From JAOZMY01 sp964577975 (GTDB lineage: Bacteria > Desulfobacterota > S145-22), in assembly GCA_964577975.1 (NCBI GenBank), contig CAZOBB010000026.1, forward strand, positions 7,346 through 71,345: a DNA stretch of 64,000 nt. The letters run 5' to 3'. The notes under the pieces are model-generated. The model saw only the letters and a list, made by a program, of their open reading frames with translations. It searched no databases and was not told the DNA's origin. Position 1 is the first letter of the stretch; each line of letters opens with the position of its first letter. The position numbers and the translations under genes are program-made. Shown here in pieces: positions 61,316 through 64,000 of this stretch.

Positions 61316-61656
61316 GTGTCTGGTACGTCAGTTTTATCCTTTTATGGCGGGAAACGGCCTTTTAAAAAAAGACACTATGAAGAAACTAAAAAGGATAGGA
61401 AAGCTCTTTTAATGGACAACGTGTATTTACCATTCGTTTTTATCACGATGGCTTCAGAATTGTCGGAAAGCACCTCGTGAGATAATAGGTTTCACGTAAT
61501 AGGTTTCACGTATCATTCGTTATGAATCACATGAAAAAAAGTTATGAGGGAAAATAATGGTATTAATAATAGATATTGTTAAGATATAGTTATATGTGGA
61601 AAAGAGAGTGATTAATTGTGAAAGTGAAATAGGATAAAAAGGTTGAAAAGGTGGTT
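61316..61656. other. AT-rich intergenic region, no gene seen
   Basis: About 340 bp between the nuo terminator and the second pilin gene. It is strongly A/T-rich. No ORF has coding-like features. It holds the tandem repeat at 61484-61511. No promoter close to consensus was found. Confidence 0.6.
61484..61511. repeat. Tandem 14-bp direct repeat
   Basis: AATAGGTTTCACGT occurs twice in perfect tandem (61484-61497 and 61498-61511). Confidence 0.7.
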
Positions 61657-62115
61657 TTAAGGCCAGTCACCAGGCACCTTTTCGGAATTTTTCTGCCCGT
61701 TTTGATCCAGTTCAATCCATCCCGCGTATTTGCTAGTGTTCACGGATGTGTCCATCTTGCCACCGGCAATAGGCGTGGCGCGAACGGTGAAGGCCGAGGT
61801 AGTATTGACGGTAAAGGCCACGGTATATTCTCCCACCGTCACGGGGGAGCTTCCGCTTCCAGTAGTCCCATTGCCCCCAAAAAACTTGAGATAATCGGGA
61901 TGTGACCCGGCGGGTGGATATGTCCCATGTTCCGCTTTATAGTTCTCTTCTTCCTGATAGACGGTCAACAAGGCGCGTTTGGCTTCCGCCAAATAGCCGC
62001 GGGAACGGATACCGCTGTACATGGCAATCGCCACACTCGCAAGTATGGCAATGATTGCCACTACGATAACCAATTCGATTAATGTCATCCCTCTTTTATT
62101 TTCTATATTTTTCAT
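61657..62115 (-). CDS. Type IV pilin-like protein (PilE/minor pilin type)
   Basis: 152 residues. Short basic leader ending RG, then MTLIELVIVVAIIAILASVAIAMY, with prepilin cleavage expected after the Gly at residue 9. Methionine replaces the usual phenylalanine after the cut. The conserved Glu at position 5 of the mature form is present. The C-terminal domain is a compact Thr/Ser/Gly-rich beta region. It lies 75 nt after pilA, behind a hairpin, so it is likely expressed at a lower level as a minor or alternate pilin. Confidence 0.88.
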   Translation of the reverse strand: MKNIENKRGMTLIELVIVVAIIAILASVAIAMYSGIRSRGYLAEAKRALLTVYQEEENYKAEHGTYPPAGSHPDYLKFFGGNGTTGSGSSPVTVGEYTVAFTVNTTSAFTVRATPIAGGKMDTSVNTSKYAGWIELDQNGQKNSEKVPGDWP

Positions 62116-62137
62116 ATATCTTGCAGCAATTTTTTAG

Positions 62138-62178
62138 AAGTGTGGTAGATGCCCCCATAAAGAGCACCTACCACACTT
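62138..62178 (-). other. Hairpin between the two pilin genes
   Basis: AAGTGTGGTAG (62138-62148) and CTACCACACTT (62168-62178) form a perfect 11-bp stem that can extend past one mismatch. On the minus strand it is followed by an A-rich rather than T-rich tract, so it is not a standard terminator; more likely an mRNA-stabilising or attenuating hairpin at the 3' end of pilA. Confidence 0.6.
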
Positions 62179-62190
62179 TGTTAAACTTCC

Positions 62191-62682
62191 TTACCTCTTA
62201 GGTATAAACGTGGAAGGAATTGGTGTCGTTGAAGACCACTGCCAAGTCATGGATCCGTTGGTCTGAATTGTTCCTGTAAGCGTTAGATTGCCATTTTGAA
62301 CAGATGAAGGACATCCCGGAAGTGTACCCAGTGTAACGGAAAAGGCGTAGGTGTCTCCCGCAGCGGGTGTGGTGCCTGCAATAGTAGCCGTTGTCGTAAT
62401 AGATGCCAAACGCTCGCTGTCTATAGGAAGAGCCACACCTAATGTAGTTTGTATTGCATTTGCGTTACCTAAACTGCCGGGGAAATCCCCTGTTTCGTTG
62501 TAGTAGGCGCTAAGAGCACTGGCGCAGTGACTTAAAGCGTTTGTGATTTCCGTCATCTTTGCCTTACACGTCTGCGCCCGATACATGGGGATGGCGATGG
62601 CCGCCAGGATTCCGATGATCGCAATGACGATCATCAATTCGATCAGCGTAAAACCTTTCGCGTTATGCATCTTTTTCAACAT
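62191..62682 (-). CDS. pilA: Type IV pilin major subunit (PilA-like)
   Basis: 163 residues. Leader MLKKMHNAKG and mature FTLIELMIVIAIIGILAAIAIPMY, the class IVa prepilin signature, cleaved and methylated by PilD. The C-terminal part has a Thr/Ser-rich beta domain and cysteines at CKAK, SHCA and PGCPSS that can form a disulfide. AAGGAGGAAG lies 8 nt before the ATG. It is driven by a sigma-54 promoter, typical of PilSR-controlled pilA. It likely forms the main pilus fibre. Confidence 0.93.
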   Translation of the reverse strand: MLKKMHNAKGFTLIELMIVIAIIGILAAIAIPMYRAQTCKAKMTEITNALSHCASALSAYYNETGDFPGSLGNANAIQTTLGVALPIDSERLASITTTATIAGTTPAAGDTYAFSVTLGTLPGCPSSVQNGNLTLTGTIQTNGSMTWQWSSTTPIPSTFIPKR

Positions 62683-62792
62683 TGTCTCTTCCTCCTTTTT
62701 TATGGTTGTTATTGTTTTCCCTTTTTATGTTTATGATTCAGCGTTTTTTTAGTTTGTCTTCACCCCCTCCTTTTATTTTTTATTCATTTATA

Positions 62793-62808
62793 AGCAATAT
62801 GCGTGCCA
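62793..62808 (-). promoter_or_regulatory. Sigma-54 (-24/-12) promoter of pilA
   Basis: On the minus strand TGGCACG (62808-62802), 4-bp CATA, TTGCT (62797-62793). This matches the sigma-54 consensus TGGCACG-N4-TTGCW. It gives a leader of about 100 nt ahead of pilA. Activation by an NtrC-family PilR is expected from other organisms; no such gene is in this window. Confidence 0.85.
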
Positions 62809-62821
62809 TAAATGTTTAACC

Positions 62822-63180
62822 TAGGAATAGCTTGATAACCTGTAGCCAGGACTGATAAAAATAGATTCACGCGATTGGATGTGGTGTTTTTCACACTGTC
62901 GATTAACGTCACAAAAGGGGGGCTTTATGACAAAATTTGTCACTACCGATGGGGCACATAGGCACTTCCAAGAGGATTGGTGCTACCCTGCTGCCAGTCC
63001 CATTTCAATCCATAAATCGCTCCAAAAGAATCAATTCGGATAGGATGATCAAAGATCGATGTTGAAAGAGAATGAAATAGCGAGGGAGTGAGGGAGGATG
63101 TAGGCTGAAGGTCGAAAACTTTTTGCTTTGCGGCCAAAGACCGCGCCTTCACAGTTCACCCTTCGGACTTCAAACTAAAA
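62822..63180. other. Intergenic region between pilA and the tRNA genes, no gene seen
   Basis: Between the sigma-54 promoter and the 9-bp repeat there is about 360 bp without a credible gene. A 69-codon minus-strand ORF (62943-63152) has no recognisable domain or ribosome site. The part near 63158-63175 contains CTTCGGACTTC, related to repeats beside clpB. Confidence 0.55.
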
Positions 63181-63225
63181 AACGAAACAAACGAGACAAA
63201 CGAAATAAACGAAATAAACGAGACA
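63181..63225. repeat. Five tandem copies of a 9-bp unit (AACGARAYA)
   Basis: Five contiguous 9-bp units: AACGAAACA, AACGAGACA, AACGAAATA (twice), AACGAGACA. It is followed by an ATCTGTGTTCATCTGCG phrase. No spacers of CRISPR type are present. Confidence 0.8.
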
Positions 63226-63265
63226 AATCTGTGTTCATCTGCGAAAATCTGTGGCAAATAAAAAA

Positions 63266-63343
63266 TGGCGTCCCCAAGGGGATTTGAACCCCTGTCGCCG
63301 GCGTGAAAGGCCGGTGTCCTGGGCCAGGCTAGACGATGGGGAC
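63266..63343 (-). tRNA. tRNA-Glu (UUC)
   Basis: Cloverleaf on the minus strand: acceptor GTCCCCA/TGGGGAC with G discriminator and encoded CCA (63268-63266), anticodon loop CTTTCAC within stems CCGGC/GCCGG giving anticodon TTC, and a T-loop GGTTCAAAT. It matches bacterial tRNA-Glu. Confidence 0.95.
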
Positions 63344-63349
63344 GCGACA

Positions 63350-63425
63350 TGGTGAGCCGTGCAGGAATCGAACCTGCGACCAACAGATTAAAAGTCTGCT
63401 GCTCTACCGACTGAGCTAACGGCCC
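63350..63425 (-). tRNA. tRNA-Lys (UUU)
   Basis: Minus strand 76-nt cloverleaf: acceptor GGGCCGT/ACGGCTC, D arm AGCTCAGTCGGTAGAGC, anticodon arm with TTT (AGACTTTTAATCT), T-loop GGTTCGATT, and encoded CCA. It is upstream of tRNA-Glu by 6 nt, so both are one transcript. Confidence 0.95.
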
Positions 63426-63447
63426 AAGGCCCAACAAAAGCGCACCC

Positions 63448-63476
63448 CTTTTATCATGGATTTTTGAACAAATCAA
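63448..63476 (-). promoter_or_regulatory. Promoter of the tRNA-Lys-Glu transcript
   Basis: Minus-strand TTGATT (63476-63471), 17-bp spacer, TAAAAG (63453-63448), then a GC-rich GGGGTGCGC discriminator, as at stable-RNA promoters. Confidence 0.5.
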
Positions 63477-63494
63477 CCCCTAAAAACAAAAATA

Positions 63495-63612
63495 GGCGGA
63501 AGGTTGAAGACTGAAGGCAGAAGGTGAAAGGCCACGGAAAAAGATTTTTCGGAGAGAATAAGAAAGTTCGATTTTTTAGCCCTTCAACCTTCTACCTTCG
63601 GACTTCTACCTT
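63495..63612. repeat. REP-like inverted repeat downstream of clpB
   Basis: GAAGGTTGAAG at 63499-63509 and its exact reverse complement CTTCAACCTTC at 63582-63592 flank 72 nt. Each arm continues in related imperfect words (CTGAAGGCAGAAGG; CTACCTTCGGACTTCTACC). It lies between the clpB stop and the tRNA promoter. Confidence 0.6.
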
Positions 63613-64000
63613 TTATTTAAAGGCGAACGTGTCGCCTTCCACCGTGACGTGGATCGTGTCGCCTTCCTTGTATTTGCCGCTGAGGATCTCCATGGCGAGG
63701 GGATCCTGCAGCTCCTTCTGGATGACGCGCTTGAGCGGTCTCGCACCGTAGTTCGGGTCGTAGCCCAGGTTCGCGAGCCGATCCTTCGCCTTGTCGTCCA
63801 CCTCGAGCTTCAGCTTCCGGTTCTCCAGGAGCCGCTGCAGGTGTTCGAGCTGGATGTCGACGATTCTCCGGATGTGCTCCCGCGTCAAGGCGTGGAAGAT
63901 GATGATATCGTCAATCCGGTTCAAAAATTCCGGCTTGAACGATTGACGCAGGACTTCCATCACTTTTTCCTTCATTTCCTCGTACCGGGTGGGACCCAGT
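63613..64000 (-). CDS. clpB: ClpB disaggregase, C-terminal part (5' end outside window)
   Basis: 129 codons visible, running in from the right edge. The AAA+ 2 small domain and C-terminal D2 domain are recognisable: FKPEFLNRIDDIIIFHALTREHI with the sensor-2-type RIDD region, and YDPNYGARPLKRVIQ followed by the short C-terminus. With DnaK it resolubilises aggregated protein. The gene uses noticeably more G/C-rich codons than its neighbours. Confidence 0.93.
   Translation of the reverse strand, partial: LGPTRYEEMKEKVMEVLRQSFKPEFLNRIDDIIIFHALTREHIRRIVDIQLEHLQRLLENRKLKLEVDDKAKDRLANLGYDPNYGARPLKRVIQKELQDPLAMEILSGKYKEGDTIHVTVEGDTFAFK

Noticed and set aside
62138..62178. Rho-independent terminator after pilA
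   Set aside because: The stem is good, but no T tract follows on the transcribed strand.
62943..63152. 69-codon minus-strand ORF between pilA and tRNA genes
   Set aside because: No ribosome site, no recognisable family, and overlap with repeat-like sequence.
63181..63225. CRISPR array
   Set aside because: The 9-bp units are contiguous with no spacers and no cas genes are nearby.
63156..63476. 106-codon minus-strand ORF across the tRNA genes
   Set aside because: It translates the two tRNAs and the 9-bp repeat (FVSF/FISF runs), so it is not coding.

Overview
The window reads as a chromosome segment of a Gram-negative, probably anaerobic bacterium. KdsB, LolA, a TolC-type channel and lipoprotein-anchored efflux parts imply an outer membrane with KDO-containing LPS. 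A CooC-type nickel-insertion ATPase, a long aromatic/purine-type molybdenum hydroxylase cluster, a pyruvoyl arginine decarboxylase, an archaeal-size inositol-phosphate synthase and a complex I with an unusual input subunit point to Desulfobacterota or a related uncultivated lineage. That placement is an inference from gene content; no rRNA gene is present.

Layout. (a) 1-8.0 kb, minus strand: a TetR-controlled tripartite RND efflux operon (TetR, TolC, membrane-fusion lipoprotein, RND pump) followed without a real gap by a PII-like protein and an ADP-forming acyl-CoA synthetase alpha-type protein that leaves the left edge. (b) 8.2-11.9 kb: hflK-hflC, a Fis-type regulator with a sensor-like N-terminus, and a convergent REC-GGDEF diguanylate cyclase. 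(c) 12.1-16.9 kb: livHMGF branched-chain amino acid ABC genes without a binding protein, then rmuC. (d) 17.0-27.5 kb: an MFS carrier translationally coupled to an adenine-deaminase-like hydrolase, ATP-type PEP carboxykinase, then a PaaK-like ligase with a three-subunit molybdenum hydroxylase and a PEBP protein. (e) 27.5-30.8 kb: speH, pyruvoyl arginine decarboxylase and speE on the minus strand, divergent from a group II PLP decarboxylase.

(f) 30.8-39.0 kb, minus strand: a tight seven-gene run cooC-plsC-rnj-ftsK-lolA-mgtE-recO. (g) 39.1-46.6 kb: kdsB, a large membrane GGDEF protein, a cupin with an iron-sulfur flavoprotein, a REP-type transposase relative lacking its catalytic tyrosine, and ino1 with a glycosyltransferase. 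(h) 46.8-61.3 kb: a thirteen-gene nuo operon (A B C D F-GltD G H I J K L M N) closed by a strong terminator. NuoE and the FMN/NADH half of NuoF are absent; a NuoF N3-cluster domain is instead fused to a GltD-type NADPH flavoprotein. (i) 61.3-64.0 kb: two type IV pilin genes under a near-perfect sigma-54 promoter, repeat-rich intergenic DNA, tRNA-Lys and tRNA-Glu, and the 3' end of clpB.

Most of the window is housekeeping and energy metabolism. The most distinctive parts are the NuoF-GltD input subunit of complex I, the RND-PII-acyl-CoA synthetase operon, the paaK/molybdenum-hydroxylase cluster beside an adenine-deaminase-like gene, and the tyrosine-less transposase overlapping ino1.
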